From Gracilaria gracilis (taxonomy: Eukaryota; Rhodophyta; Florideophyceae; Gracilariales; Gracilariaceae), in assembly GCA_030374805.1 (NCBI GenBank), contig JARGSG010000059.1, positions 368,355 to 432,354 of the forward strand: DNA of 64,000 nt, read 5' to 3'. The position numbers were made by a program, and so were the translations under genes. Every line of letters starts with the position of its first letter. Position 1 is the first letter of the stretch. The notes below the pieces were generated by a model. The model searched no databases. It was given only the letters and a program-made list of their open reading frames with translations, and was not told the origin of the DNA. Positions 20,561-32,038 of this stretch are shown here, piece by piece.

Positions 20561-22816
20561 GTCGATGCAGAACCGTACCGATCCGTCTTTCTTGGCAGCC
20601 AGGACAAACGGACTTGACCATTCGGACTGGTGTGGAGAGGCCGGTTCAATGACATTGGCGTTCCTCATCTTGGCCATTTGTTCGGCGACGATGGACCCTC
20701 CCTTAAGGCTTGTCCTATAGCGGTGTTGGTACCCCGGATTTGAGTCTTCCTTGAGGTCAATTCGGTGCTTGGTAGCCCGAATTTCACCCAACTTCCCAGA
20801 CCACATGGATTTGAATTCTCGAAGGAGTTCTAGGACCTGAGGTCGATGGGATTCGAATTCCTCGCCCATTTGGACGTCCCCCTCCCATGATTCGACGTCC
20901 TCGTCTTCGTCTTCTGGCATGAACTTCATGCAGTCACACGGCCTCGCCGTGGACAGACAAATGAAGCATGCCTCTGATCGGGTGAAAACGTCTTTCCTTG
21001 GTTGGACAAAAGTGTACCTCGGCGCGGTCTGTCCAAATGGAGTGCTCGTTCCAGTGGTCGGTATAGATGGGGCACCAGATGGCCCAGAAGAGAAAGACAC
21101 TGCGAGTATATCTCCCTCTTCGGAGTGCATGGGTCTAACGGACTCGCTTTCAGAAGAGTTAACCATATGAACTTTAGAGCTTTTCCGCAACGGAGAAGCT
21201 CGACCTCTGTAATCCATGTCCGTGGCCCGACGAGACGTCCTATAGGTTTTGCCGTAACATTCAGCATACGTGACCAGCTGGCGGAAGGAAAGCTTCTTGT
21301 GGTCTGTTTGGTGATTTTGCACATGAGTCCTATTGGCCGGAAGCAGCCCAACGATGAAGTGCTGCTTGAGTCTACCTTCGGAAAACACATTTCCACAACG
21401 GTACGCCTTCTTCCATAGTTGGTCAGCAAAGTCCGACTCTGTCACATTGGTACTTTGCCTAAAGGAAATCACATCCTGGTGGGCATCCATAATGACGTTC
21501 TCAGTGACATAAGTATCCAGTAGGTAGTGAACGACATCCGGATATGACCTGAGAAGTTCTCTGTCGGTCGCATCAATCGGGTCATTAGTACCGGAGATCT
21601 TCGCTATCACATGGTCACGTGCTTGTCTACTGAGGAAAAACTGAAACAGGTACGGAGCGGCACCCTCATGGACGCCGTTCTGATCGCAGGCCGTACGGAA
21701 CTGACTCAAGAACCTGAAATCGGTGATAGAGTCAGCACCCTAGAACTTGTCCGTAACGGTGAGTTGCATCCGTTTGGCCCATTTGGTGACCTTGTGGGCC
21801 ATCGAACCGGAATACCGTTTGGACTTGTCAACCAGGCGGTATGTCCGATAATCCATAACTTTCTGGAACAGTTCGTTGGTGGTGGTCAGCGGTTTGAGGC
21901 GTCGAACAGCTGCCTCATCCGCGTTCGAATTGGTCGAAGACGACAAGTCCGAACTGGGATCTTCATCGCTATCGTCCGAGTGGTCTTTTCTTTTTCTCGA
22001 CTTCCTATCCTTCTTCATACTTCTCTTCTTCCTACGGTCAACACTTCGTCTGTCCAATGGAGCGATCTACTCATCGCCAAAACCACTAGACCTACAGGGC
22101 TGCTGGGATCCCTGGTACCTCCTGGGTGGTGCATCAATTAGGCCTACATGCCGAGGAGGCTCTCTTTCACTCCCTAGGTGCACGTCCATTTGGTCTTCCT
22201 GGAAATCGATCCGGCGAGGGGCTGGCAAGGCAGCTACTCCCGGGGGTTCGGAATGTGGTTGCCACACAGATGCCGATGGATCACGTTGATTAACGGTCGG
22301 AAGGGCCGAGGTGGCTACCTGGCGTGTGACCTTCGTCTGGATAGCCGAGGCCATGGCATCGACAAAGTTTTTCGACTCCAAGACGTTGGGGACAAGGCGG
22401 TGAATCCGTTGGTCAATCATCCCGTCCAAGACCATTGGTATGCGAGTATCCAAAAGGGTCTGTACATGTTCTTCATAGAGTCCTCTCAGCTTTGGCCAGA
22501 GGACTTCAGCGAGACCTTTGGAAAGTTCTGCCCTGATATTCGGGGCGACTTCCATTGCGTCCTGCGTCGGCGTGGCCGGCTGGGAATTGATCCTGTCCAA
22601 GCGGGAACGAAGACGAGAGGCCAAACTGGGCTCTCTACCTATCCGTTCGGGGTTATCAACGGGGGTCATTGGGCGTCCCTGAGGTTGGCTTCGTGTGCTC
22701 CGGCGGTCACTGCTCGCATCAGCCGTGAGCCCCATGGTTTCGGGAACCGTCGTAATTCCACTGGGGCCAGCTTGGGGGGCCCGAGAGTCATCTTTCTCAA
22801 GGTTATCGGTATCCAT
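20561..22816 (-). pseudogene. Gypsy-1 gag plus start of RT; protease region deleted
   Basis: The gag ATG is at 22816 (MDTDNLEKDDSRAPQAGPSG). 22067-22816 is the N-terminal gag with a helical block (LSKGLAEVLWPKLRGLYEEH). 21740-22057 continues in another frame with a K/R- and S/D-rich linker. 20561-21709 holds the capsid-like part (FLSRQARDHVIAKISGTNDP; FADQLWKKAYRCGNVFSEG) and the start of a zinc knuckle (EACFICLSTARPCDC). The frame then jumps straight to the pre-RT linker (LELLREFKSMWSGKLGEIRA) and RT (ANVIEPASPHQSEWSSPFVL). Gypsy-2 has a full CCHC knuckle, protease and about 350 residues here, so Gypsy-1 suffered an internal, frame-preserving deletion. RT continues at 18386-18456. Confidence 0.88.
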
Positions 22817-22939
22817 GGGGCGGTTGTTTTCCTATACCAGTCCGTCGGTCCAGATCCTGCCTGGTAGAATCCTAGAGTATTCTCCTTTCCTAGAAAGGTC
22901 CACGGGTCGTCCTAGAGGATTCTAATGCCGGAGACCAAA
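22817..22939 (-). promoter_or_regulatory. Gypsy-1 leader with candidate primer-binding site and hairpins
   Basis: 123 bp between the 5' LTR and the gag ATG. Two bases from the LTR edge the minus strand reads TGGTCTCCGGCATTAGAA (22937 downward). It starts TGG as a tRNA primer-binding site should, but I cannot name the tRNA. TAGAATCCT (22865-22873) pairs with AGGATTCTA (22916-22924), and CCTTTC/GAAAGG pairs inside it. Such a stem could serve dimerisation or packaging. Confidence 0.5.
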
Positions 22940-23417
22940 TGTAGGATAGTGTGCAAAGAGTGCTCACTCCTAAGGCCTCGATGGTAGCTTGGCAGAGCGG
23001 TCCACGTGGGAAGAGGATGACGGCGACACCTCTGGTATGGAGGCACAATGGGCGGACATGAACTATGCACTCCTACAGGACGGAAGATGCAGTAGTGGCG
23101 GCTTGAAGACCTAGAGGCAAGGAAACGGCAAGCTTGGGGGCTAGTCGTCACAAAGAGGGTGTCCGGTTTAGAACATGAGGGAGGTGATGCTCGAGGTGCT
23201 TAAGTATCTGCACCGATGCGCCTCTACCCTGTGGCACTGTAGTGTGCCCTATCCTATATCTGCAGTGAGTCCTAATGGCTAAGATAATGAAGTAAAATAA
23301 TAAAAAGCCCCTTTGGGCAGCCCCGAACACGTGGTGGCGCCCCTGCAGGCGCATACACGTGTTCTACATCCAAGCTGGTCCTTCGCCTTGCTCAACCTCA
23401 GAAATTGCTCTCCCACA
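22940..23417 (-). repeat. 5' LTR of Gypsy-1
   Basis: 478 bp, starting TGTAGGATAG and ending TCCCACA on the plus strand, with intact TG/CA ends. Same length as 283-760. The A/T-rich stretch at 23280-23305 (TTTTATTATTTTA on the minus strand) is the best core-promoter candidate. Confidence 0.92.
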
Positions 23418-23422
23418 CCACC

Positions 23423-24201
23423 TTCTTACTATAGCAAACACTGTCTTGCTCCTTTTGTCGTTTCCTTCCCAACTGCCAATCTTTTCCTCCCTTTTTAGCG
23501 GTTGGGTCTCCCGCTTCTTCTTTGGCACAGAGCTCTACAGCACAACCTTCCGATTGGGTCTGTCTTGTGCTTCGGCTCTGTATGCGTTGCTCCCCGCAGG
23601 TGACCTACGTTCGGTCCTGCGAAAGGGAGCTCCTGCTTTTCCGCTGTTGTTCTGTGCAGGCTTTTTCCAGTACTAAGCATAGAGTTTGGTCGTACCGTGG
23701 CGTCTACTTGCTGCACACCTCAGCTTTATCGTTGCCACTTAGCGCAGTCTGTTTGTTTACTACGGACTCTTGCCTACTACCGCTACACCGCGTGTTGGGC
23801 TGGTACTCTCGAGAGCACTTTGTTTGTGTCCCCTTGTCTTTCGTTCTTGTGTCCCCCCCGGTCCTAGGGTTTGTCATCACCCGCACCGTTCTTTCTACGA
23901 AAATGGTGTTCTCACTACCATTTATCACACGATGCTACATCGTGTATACAATCATATGAGGAGCACCTTGTAGTATCCGCCATTAAACAGTTCACAGCAG
24001 ACAAATGTTGTTCAACGCAGAAGAGCTGGAATGCCTTAACCAGCGTCAAAATTGGTGGGGTCCAGAAGATTATCGACTGCTTCAAATTTCATTGCGGCAA
24101 GCATATTTATACTTCGAAATTCTCGTCGAAACTCAGAATAACATGAACGCCAGAAGGTTTGAGCTACGAAACTTCTTCCATACTACGGAACCGATTACTT
24201 A
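23423..24201. other. Spacer right of Gypsy-1
   Basis: No supported gene to about 23990. From 24005 a 66-codon frame (MLFNAEELECLNQRQNWWGP) may be the decayed N-terminus of the transposase that follows, but it does not align clearly with the intact one. Confidence 0.35.
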
Positions 24202-25417
24202 TTGAAATTCTACCTGGAGCTCAGTCGCAAGGGAAGAGGAAGACAGGTTAAGCGATGGGTCGCGGCGTTGCAACATGATCTCTTAACAGAATTCAGCCGC
24301 ATGCGGAAAGCTGGAGTGAAATTCAACGCTCAACTGCTGCGTAGACTCAGCTTTTCGCTCATAGAAAGTCAAACTAATGGTTTTTTATCACGGGAACATG
24401 AGGGACGAACGAAGCAAGAAAATGATCAAAGAACATGTAACACCGCGCTGGATTCAATGGTGCAAGCAGAAATGCAATAGTGTTAGCCGGTATCAGTGTG
24501 GTAAGCTAATGGTTTCTCCCGCTAAGCAAGAACAAATCGAGAGGGAGGTTGCTTATCATCTCGTTCAGCTTTCACGTGATTTTAAATCGAATACTTTGTA
24601 TGAGGACGATGTTTTGAACGCAGATGAGACGCATTCTTGCATTAATATGGACAACCACAAAACGATGGCACTGGTCGGTGAGAAAAGCGTTCGATATGCT
24701 GACGTAGTTTCGGGCGATGATGGCATGAACATGATGGTTTTGATAGCTGGCGGTGCAAATGCAAGATTGCAGACTCCTATGCTCATCTTTAAAACGCAAA
24801 GAAAAATTACAGAATTCGTGGCCTCCGTGATAATGTTCCTGGAGTTGCGTATCGTACGGGACCGAAAGATTGGATAGATAAACGCGTCTTTTTGAAGTGG
24901 GTTAAGGAGAAACGCGTTCGCAAACCACTGCCGAATGGTAGGAAGCGGGTTTTGCATATTGATAATGTTAATTCTCATGACGTCACGAAGAATATTAGAG
25001 CCGCGGTGTGTAAAAGTAACACGGAGATCCGGTTTTTTTTCTGCAATGCATCCCATCTAGTTCAACCGGCGAAAAGTTTTGTCATACAGAAACTGAGAAA
25101 GTATTGCCGTGGAGAATAGAATGACTATAAGATGAGTTCGATGCAAAATAATATGTGGTCTGATGAAGTGAGGTCCTCCGGGAAACTTATCAATGCTTGC
25201 AAACGTCTTTTTTAAGCATGCAGCAAGGTCTGTACGGGCAGTAAGCTTGTTGCAAGACAGTGATGGAGTCACATTTGCGCGAAAGGCAATGATAAGATGC
25301 GGCATAGCGTTGTACCTTAATGGTCAATGGGAAGAGCGTCAGCTCTTTCCTGAGCTGCAAGCGATCGTGGCGAAGTACAGGGACAACTTTGACGGTCTGG
25401 CAGCTGGCTCGAGCTGA
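24202..25417 (+). pseudogene. Decayed pogo-like transposase, relative of 18701-20368
   Basis: Pieces in three frames match the intact transposase in order: RKGRGRQVKRWVAALQHDLL, then FSRMRKAGVKFNAQLLRRLS (24202-24480); VLNADETHSCINMDN and YADVVSGDDGMNMM (24377-24877); and RVLHIDNVNSHD, then SHLVQPAKSFVIQKL (24892-25119). A tail VTFARKAMIRCGIALYLNGQ at 25193-25417 corresponds to the C-terminus. The third catalytic Asp is Lys (QPAK against QPAD). Divergence is much greater than between LTRs, so this is a separate, older family member. AATAGTGTGG-type motifs at 25495-25585 probably mark its right end; the left end is not found. Confidence 0.85.
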
Positions 25418-26435
25418 TTAGAGTTTGATATGGTACCCACATTATTACCGAGGTCATTATTTAGAGTAGGACACATTAATAAACCCGTTACAGAATTAGT
25501 GTGGGAACCGAAATAGTGTGACGCACACCAAATCTTGTGATGTGCTTCCAAATGAGCGCTTCCAAAATAGTGTGGGCCACACTAGTAGGCCTTGTTAATT
25601 AAGGAACTTTAGGCCTGTTTTTGAACTAAGGTCGAGTTCGTAGCATGGCAGTATTTAATTTAGGATGGTCTAATCTTAATATGCGACCGGATTTCAAAAT
25701 AAGGGACCAAAATAAGACTGGGCATCATGGCCAGCCTACTAATCTTACGCTTAGATCTTGCGGTGTTTCTTGCCACACTTTTTGCAGTTCACTGTGCACT
25801 GTGTGTGCTTCAAGCACAGTTTTGTATCCACATCTTCATCAGCTTTGTACATATCCTTGGGTACGAACTGTGACATTTTTCTACTAAAATCACTTGTTAC
25901 TCGTAAAGGTTACTATAGTAACCAGTTACACGGTGCAAACAAAAAAGTGCTTTGCCTAGCTAAAGTATAGGATTACATATTTGAAATTAACAGATAGAAG
26001 TGCGTCATGTAGACAAAATCAGAGATTGTACCAAACTTTGAGTACATGTAGTGAACGTGTACTAGCCTTTACTTGTGAAACCCGTTGCTGTTTCTTAGGC
26101 GTTGAGAAGACAAAAACTTCTTCTGTCTGCATGTTTTGTTTTTTGTTTTTCTTTCGTCTGGAACAGGTGAAATGATACCTTTTTAAAGCAAGCATTCTAT
26201 GCTGGTTTCACGTTGAGCCGAAACTTTGCTGAAGAGTCATTAAGAACTGCTTTTGTGAAGAAGTTCTCATTGGCTGAAGTTCACACGAAGCACAAGTGTG
26301 TGCAACATATTTCCTGCAACTGTGCACGTCGTAAGCACTAGTCCTTATTTCAAAATGTAGAAACAGCCCAGAATCGAGGGCTTAGCTCTAAGGAAATTTT
26401 TCTTAATTAAAAAGGCCTAGTTACAGTGTTGACCT
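25418..26435. other. Non-coding region with old transposon-end motifs
   Basis: 25495-25585 carries AATTAGTGTGGG, AATAGTGTGACGCACACC and AATAGTGTGGGCCACACTA, like the subterminal repeats of the pogo-like element. 25600-26435 shows no gene. Confidence 0.5.
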
Positions 26436-27139
26436 GTACCTGGAATTTGGGTGCCATATTGCAGTGCGCCCAATCACATGACGGCGTGGCCAACGCGCGC
26501 ATGTGGAGATCTGCTCTACCCTTGGTACCTGGAATTTGGGTGCCAAATCACAGAGCGCCGCGGACGTTCTCCCGTCCTTGGGTTGAGAGCAAGTCCACGC
26601 TCACACTCTCCCCCTTCCCTCCCCCGCTCGCCTCCGACTTGAGCGCAACCCGCCACCGCTCGCCTCCGACATGAGCGCATCCCCCCCACCGCTCGCCACC
26701 GACATGGGCGCATCCCCTGTCAATCGAGCTCCCCTATGTGTACCGAACCCGATCGGCAGCAACCGTCGCTACCACACACCTTTGACGACTCGCACTTCCT
26801 GCAACAGAACATCCAACAGCTAAGACAGCACCTGAACCCACCCGACCCCACGGTGCACCACACGCACGGCACCCTATCGCTGCCGTACCACCCGTTGGTC
26901 CTCATACCATACGTTCCTAACGGTCGCTTCCGTTTCGCCTCCTCGCTCATACATTCCACGTTGAGCGCACCGCTGCTGCTCACTGCTTTGTGGTCGCGAC
27001 CGCCGCTGCCCACCGCATTGTCGTCGTCGCTACTGCCGCCCGCGCTGCCCACCGCATTGTCGTCGTCACTACTGCCGCCCGCGCTTCCCACCGCATTGTC
27101 GTCGTCGTTACTGCCGCCCGCGCTGCCGCTTTTCTCGCA
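26436..27139 (+). repeat. Left long TIR
   Basis: Inverted relative to 37715-38379. The outer ACCTGGAATTTGGGTGCCA is repeated about 88 bp further in (26528), so the end itself is a tandem duplication; the right TIR has the same. Near the inner edge (27004-27122) is a 39-bp tandem repeat, three copies. Confidence 0.92.
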
Positions 27140-27185
27140 ACGTACTAGGCTAGGTAGGTGTGAGCAAAATACATTTATTGACTGA
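26720..27185 (-). CDS. TIR-encoded repeat and Cys-rich ORF (left), function unknown
   Basis: Reads outward. The N-terminal part has three copies of SAGGSSDDDNAVG (the 39-bp repeat). Then comes the segment ECMSEEAKRKRPLGTYGMRT and NGWYGSDRVPCVWC, and a Cys-rich tail. The right TIR encodes the same AKRKR...GSDRVPCVWC segment, also outward. No start codon fits well, so it may be a 3' exon of the recombinase gene just upstream (27189-28390), or non-coding. Low certainty. Confidence 0.35.
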
Positions 27186-27188
27186 GAA

Positions 27189-28390
27189 CTAATCACTCGG
27201 GAACTTCAAGGTTCTCGGTAACCCCTCTCGCTGAATCTTCGAAGCAGCGACTCTACCCTGCCTACCACAAAGGCTTTGCAGTACCATAGAAACCTCTATT
27301 ACACCCTTCCTCCACTCGTCACGGCCGTGGATGTACGCCGTGTCGCAGACGATCACCAGATGCACCGCTTTGTTTTTCCAGGTTCTCTTCTCACACCTTT
27401 CCTGAAAGTAGGCTACAAATTGCTCTATATGTTCGACATCCGCCATGTTTCGAAAGAGAGACTCTTCCTTCCACACATCTAGTTTGTTGCACAATGAGCT
27501 GGCGACGCACGAGCTTAAAAACTGGGACACCGTCGTAATCAGTTCCTTCTACGTCTTTTCTGGCCTCCCAAAAGAGTCCTTGTGTTTGACGACATAGGTA
27601 GCGAGTACCTTCCTCAGACCAAGACAGTTATCTCCTGTAACACCAATCCTCTCATAGACACTCTGTCCTTGACGGGCTCTTTCTCTCACTTCGAGACGGG
27701 CGTCAGGACCATCGAAGGAGTCCGGTCTCGTTTTCTCAAGTTCCTTCACCCACATTCTCCACGAAGCACCAACGCGTGCCGTCGACCCATGAACCGTTCC
27801 AGTCCTGCACTGAGAACGAGATCCCAGACTTAGACTATCACTGTCATCTAAATAATCATCGTTCTTCTTACGAACCTCGAGCACTTCACATCTGCTATAT
27901 TCGGAAGAAACATCAAACTGATTGCCATCAGAAGACAATTCCACGACATCCAAGTCCGACTCTTCACCACTCCAAGCCCCACCACTCCCATGGAGTCTCT
28001 TTTCCAATTCTCCGACACGCGTGAATTGCGGCGGCGCTCTACGTTTCCAAACCTTCTCTCCACAGTGCTTCCGCGCGGAAGCCTTTTGATTCTGTGGTGT
28101 ACTCGGCTGCTTTTAACCATTGAACTCTCCCGGTCTTCGAGCAAATTAATGACGAAAGGGTCATTTTCTGTACCAGCTGCTTCATGCCCGAACGACATAT
28201 CTTCAGGAAATAACCCATACTCTTCGTTAGATGCCGCAGCTTTGGCATTCGTTCCCAGTCGCAACTTTTTCGGCGTCAGCATTTCAATGCAATCCTCCTC
28301 CTCCAACATCCTCTCCTTCGTCTTGCGAGGCGGAAGACGACCATGCCGAACTGTGAAGATTGATTCAGAGGACGAGACGGCCGATGACAT
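27189..28390 (-). pseudogene. Recombinase paralogue A: N-terminal half only
   Basis: The ATG at 28390 opens MSSAVSSSESIFTVRHGRLP, then ERMLEEEDCIEMLTPKKLRL, matching the start of gene D (RHGRFSSRK...MLEEEENVGIVTSKKLRL). After a frameshift near 28000 come ASWRMWVKELEKTRPDSFDG and DNCLGLRKVLATYV. After an in-frame TAG near 27549 comes TTVSQFLSSCVASSLCNKLD, matching gene D's core-binding region (TVSQFLRWAVSKSFCRKED). It stops at 27189 directly beside the TIR, before any catalytic domain. Either a truncated pseudogene or a DNA-binding-only paralogue that could act as a repressor; the stop and frameshift favour decay. Confidence 0.7.
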
Positions 28391-29580
28391 CTTAGCTAAA
28401 GAGATGATGTGGGTCCGCGGTTGATGGTCGTTGCTCCCGACTAACTTGTCTTCTACTCAGATAGGACGTCATTGCGTCCAGACGCATCCCAAAATATGAC
28501 CGTTCGTAGCGTGTCTTCTGTTCATGTGCATTTCAGAGCAAAACCACGATCCGAATCTCTGAATCCTCCGCTTCTGGCACCATGTTGGTGCACGTACACG
28601 CAGTGCAGTGCCAGCGTGTAATCTGGCTCATACACAGGCTCATGCTTGCGTATTCGTAGCTTCATCAATTCGTTCGAAGTTGTTGAAACGACCGTTTCCG
28701 GTTCCTTGGTGCAGTTAAACTGCTACCATACAAGCGCCATGGGCGCATGCTACCATACGGCCGCAGTTCGTTGGGACCGCACCGCTCCGCGCTGGTGTTG
28801 CGAGCTAAGGCAGTGGAGCCTCCAGATCTGCCGAACTCCACAACAAGTTCAAAATCTGAACCAGGGTAGAGTACGTCCAAATTCCGTGTACACGTATGGC
28901 TACTGTAACTTACTGAGATGCACACAGGTGTCCACATGCGAGCGTGCGCTGCAGCGCCGTGTTGTGCGCCGATTGGACCACTTTTAGCTTACGGTGCCAA
29001 ATTGGTGGCTGAGCTGCGCCGACGTGGAATCCGTGCTCAAGATTATAAATGGGATGATTAAAGTGATACGTTAGATAGATGTATCCATATCATACCGTTG
29101 ATACAGTTACCGTCGGTACCTTCGCGAGTTACGAAGGCGCAGTGCGCCTCGGGCGTTCATCCTCGCGTGCCTGTTCGTTACCTTCGTAACTCGTAACGGT
29201 GGCCCGCGCGCATGCGAGCCAATCTGCCTCGCGTGTTTCATCGCCTGCAGCGATCGCCTGGCTCTCACAGACAGGCGCAGTGTGTCGGACACACTGTGTC
29301 CGGATTGCTGTTCGTTCGCTCTCGCTCGATCAGAAGGGCTGGCAAACCGCGTTCGCAACATAGTAGATACGTAGCAGATATAAGTAAACTCATTTATTGA
29401 AATCCCTAACATCTGACTGAGGATAACCTCTTAGAAACAATAAGTCCACCTTTCCTACCACCGAAGTACCTTATCAGTCGCTTTGCTTGGTGTGGTGCCA
29501 GAGATTGAGGTGAAGAACGTAACAGAAGCCCGTTTATTTCAAGATTGGGGTACGGGAGTCTGTGGTGCGTTACCATAGCC
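28391..29580. other. Long spacer in the recombinase element
   Basis: No supported gene. It contains an inverted repeat: GAGTTACGAAGG (29126-29137) and CCTTCGTAACTC (29181-29192), 43 bp apart. Confidence 0.45.
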
Positions 29581-29927
29581 CTATTGCTCGTGAGGTGCCT
29601 GTGTGCGATTTGCAAAGGTATCGTCCAGGAGTTTGTGCTTCAAGAATGCTACCCGGAGTAGCTGTTCTTCTCGCTGTCTGCGCTCCATACTGCGAAGGTG
29701 CGGTGGGGAACGTGGAAAAGAGAGATGGTCATGGGAGGAGGGAGGGGTGAAGGGAAAGGGGGGGGAGGGGGGGAAGTCCAGTACATGCGCTGAAACCTCG
29801 CGCATAGGTCGAGGATGTCGTAGAGCCGCACCAAGACAGCAAGGCTTGTATAAAGCTTGCGCTTCTTGGAGGCTACGAAGCTCTCGTATTCGAAGCTTGC
29901 TTCGGAACGCGATCGTTTCACACCCAT
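29581..29927 (-). CDS. Possible small nuclear protein, unknown
   Basis: The ATG at 29927 gives MGVKRSRSEASFEYESFVAS, then KKRKLYTSLAVLVRLYDILD, a proline-rich stretch and a C-terminal frame reaching 29581 only by a frame change or splice (AFLKHKLLDDTFANRTQAP). The KKRK motif is a fair nuclear signal. No family recognised. Another frame of similar length covers the same DNA, so the call is tentative. Confidence 0.3.
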
Positions 29928-30210
29928 ATCGCCCGGCGATCTGTACGGCGTTCAACTTTGGGCAACAGGTCGAGTGCGCCGTCGATTATATCCTTCTTTG
30001 TCCCACCTCGAAACCCTTTCGGTCCAGAAAATACAAACTTTGTACATTTTTCCGACATCTCAGGGTCCTTGTCTGAATTTTGGCTTGGTGCCGATCAGAA
30101 CCCTTCTAACACAGCAGCAATCGATGCTTTCTGGCTACAAAGGATCTGATGGAGCTCCACTTGCTGAGCAACTGTTGATCCTCTGGTTACGTCACGCGTG
30201 ATGAATTGTT

Positions 30211-30495
30211 CTACGTAGCTCTTTGTAAGCTATTTATTCCCGAGCCCTCCATAGCTCTTAGACTGGCTCCACCTTTCATGCGTCCGGCCCCGCCGATTCC
30301 ACGAGAGCCGTGGTCTAGAGCGGCGACGGTGCGTCCGCCATACGTTTTGAGGCGAAGCGTGACGTAAGGCTCGGTTGCGCTGATGGTATCTCGGAAGAAA
30401 GCGAGTGATTGGGCGACCGCAAGCGATAAACGAAGCAGCGCTATTAGCGCGTCTAGTTCGGTCTTGTGTCTAATCCTGCCGAAACAAAATCTCAC
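30211..30495 (-). CDS. Possible small ORF, unknown
   Basis: A 94-codon open frame starting with GTG, containing RHKTELDALIALLRLSLAVAQSL as an amphipathic helix-like run (here only partly quoted: LDALIALLRLSLAVAQ). It could be an exon of a minus-strand gene with 29581-29927. No family recognised. Confidence 0.2.
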   Translation of the reverse strand: MRFCFGRIRHKTELDALIALLRLSLAVAQSLAFFRDTISATEPYVTLRLKTYGGRTVAALDHGSRGIGGAGRMKGGASLRAMEGSGINSLQRAT

Positions 30496-30560
30496 GTCCG
30501 CGGACAGGCGCTAACACATACGTGAAGCTCAGCTCGGAGGACCTTTTCGTTCTTTTTGTT

Positions 30561-32021
30561 ATGGAAACCAGGTCTTCGCCCCAAAGTAAGAAGAAGCGAA
30601 AGGTTCGGGATTTTGCGGATCTTCGCTCAGAAGGGGGTTTCGGCATGACACAGAAGAGAGCTAAGCTCGGCGAGAGTGACAACGGGGCGCGGAAAATACG
30701 AAAGCTATGGCGCGAATATCTTGAACACCTACGAACCTATAATCCTGAATTCTTCACTAGTGAAGATGCAAAGCTCCTGCCCTCTTCCAAGACATGGAGG
30801 CAGAGACTTCGTTACGACGGCGTTCTACTTACAAAGTGAAACTGTCTTGCTCTGTGCGATCTATACGTCATTTACTTCAGATCAAGACGAGAGCACCTGG
30901 GCATGGAAGAAGACGACGAGTTTGAACGGCTACGCCACACCGCGTCACAGTTTTTGAGACTGGCTATGGCCCATGAAGTGTGCTTTATGAATGATCTTCA
31001 GAACAAAGAGACTCTTTTTCGTTGCACTGCTGACTTGTACTTGGTACAGCATTTCGTCAAATTCATTCTGGAATGTCGCTCTTCGCTTTTTCTAGTTCGC
31101 AAAGAAAATCACTTAAGACAGATATGTCGAGTGGGCTTGGAGTTTATGAGAGACGAGAATGAGAGATCTCGGTTAAGCAGGGGTCAGCTCTATCTTGATT
31201 CAGTTCTCAGCGCTCCTCGACCCGGAAATGAGCACCCATCGCGCCGGCCTCTGGAGCAAAATGTGCCCCTTGCTACTATAAGAGCCGCTGTAGGAAGAGC
31301 CAACTCTACGCTCTTTGAATTAATGGACTCGTACCGCCATGCAAATGGCACAGAAGGCGATTTTAATTATCTTCTTTCACGTTGGACATCAGCGTTCGTA
31401 GCGCTCCTTGTGCTATCCAGTGGTGGACAGAGCCCACAAGCAATGGAGCAGATCCAGGTTTCATGTTGCTCCCAATTCAAAAAGTGCATGTCGATGGCTG
31501 CAAGAGTTGGATTTGTTTTGCTCCCAACTCTTGCGGGAAGGAAAACGCTGCTTTTGGGGACACCAGCGGTCATTATCTTAAACTGGTGCATACCATTTTT
31601 ACGATTTCACGTCTCGGTTGTACTACCAGCTGTAGAATCACTAACACGATGGGGGCCGCGAACAGCGAACCCGAGAATGCTACTCGTGAATCAGGCGAAT
31701 GGGGAATCAATGAGATCGTGGAAGGTTGTTTACGAATTCAAGAAGTTCATGAGAATGCTCGATCCGAGATATGCAAGTGTCTCCTGCAGACAGTTGAAAA
31801 TAAGCTGTATGAGAATCTTTCTTTGTGATTTTCGAGGAGCAAGAGTGCTAGATCACTTGAGCGAGGCCCAGTTCCTCGACCAAATAGCGAAGGTCCTCAA
31901 TACTTATGAAGGACAACTTAGACGGAATCTAGGATATAGAGGCTCAGCGGAGCACATGGATACGGCGGAAAAGCTCACTAGCTTCTTTCGTCAAATCTCA
32001 ACGGCGGTATCGAGACAGTAA
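30561..32021 (+). pseudogene. Recombinase paralogue B: full length, catalytic residues lost
   Basis: The ATG at 30561 (METRSSPQSKKKRKVRDFAD) begins a basic N-terminus with an SV40-like KKKRKV motif, then WREYLEHLRTYNPEFF as in paralogues A and D. One TGA at 30837-30839 interrupts; the same frame continues, with an ATG at 30903, to 32021 (372 codons, no further stop). Against gene D, the box-I Arg is Ser (SSGGQSPQ against VAGGQRPQ), the box-II Arg is Lys (CRQLKISCM against MNLRTSYDS), and the Tyr position reads RRNLGY against RRTYIV. It cannot recombine DNA, yet its C-terminal frame is cleaner than gene D's. A DNA-binding or regulatory role is possible if the TGA is spliced out. Confidence 0.72.
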
Positions 32022-32038
32022 ATGAAGAAACGGTCCAT

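Larger units (their letters stand above)
283..23417 (-). mobile_element. Gypsy-1: chromodomain Ty3/gypsy LTR retrotransposon with two nested DNA transposons
   Basis: Two 478-bp direct repeats (283-760 and 22940-23417) flank gag and pol on the minus strand. The 5-bp target duplication CCACC lies directly outside both LTRs (278-282, 23418-23422), which ties them to one insertion. Read 5' to 3' on the minus strand the order is LTR, gag, RT start, [pogo-like insert 18457-20558], a short RT piece (18386-18456), [large DNA transposon 6567-18383], rest of RT, RNase H, integrase, chromodomain, antisense gene, LTR. Removing either insert with one copy of its target duplication rejoins RT in frame. By hand count the LTRs differ at about 34 of 478 positions, so the insertion is old. 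Protease is missing and integrase is mutated, so the copy is inactive. Confidence 0.95.

Noticed and set aside
26720-27185. Plus-strand 149-codon frame in the left TIR
   Set aside because: Opposite strand of the repeat-coded ORF conserved between TIRs; Leu/Pro/Ser-rich without motifs.
28646-29412. Short frames on both strands at 28.6-29.4 kb
   Set aside because: No homology, no consistent frame, GC-rich DNA with few stops.
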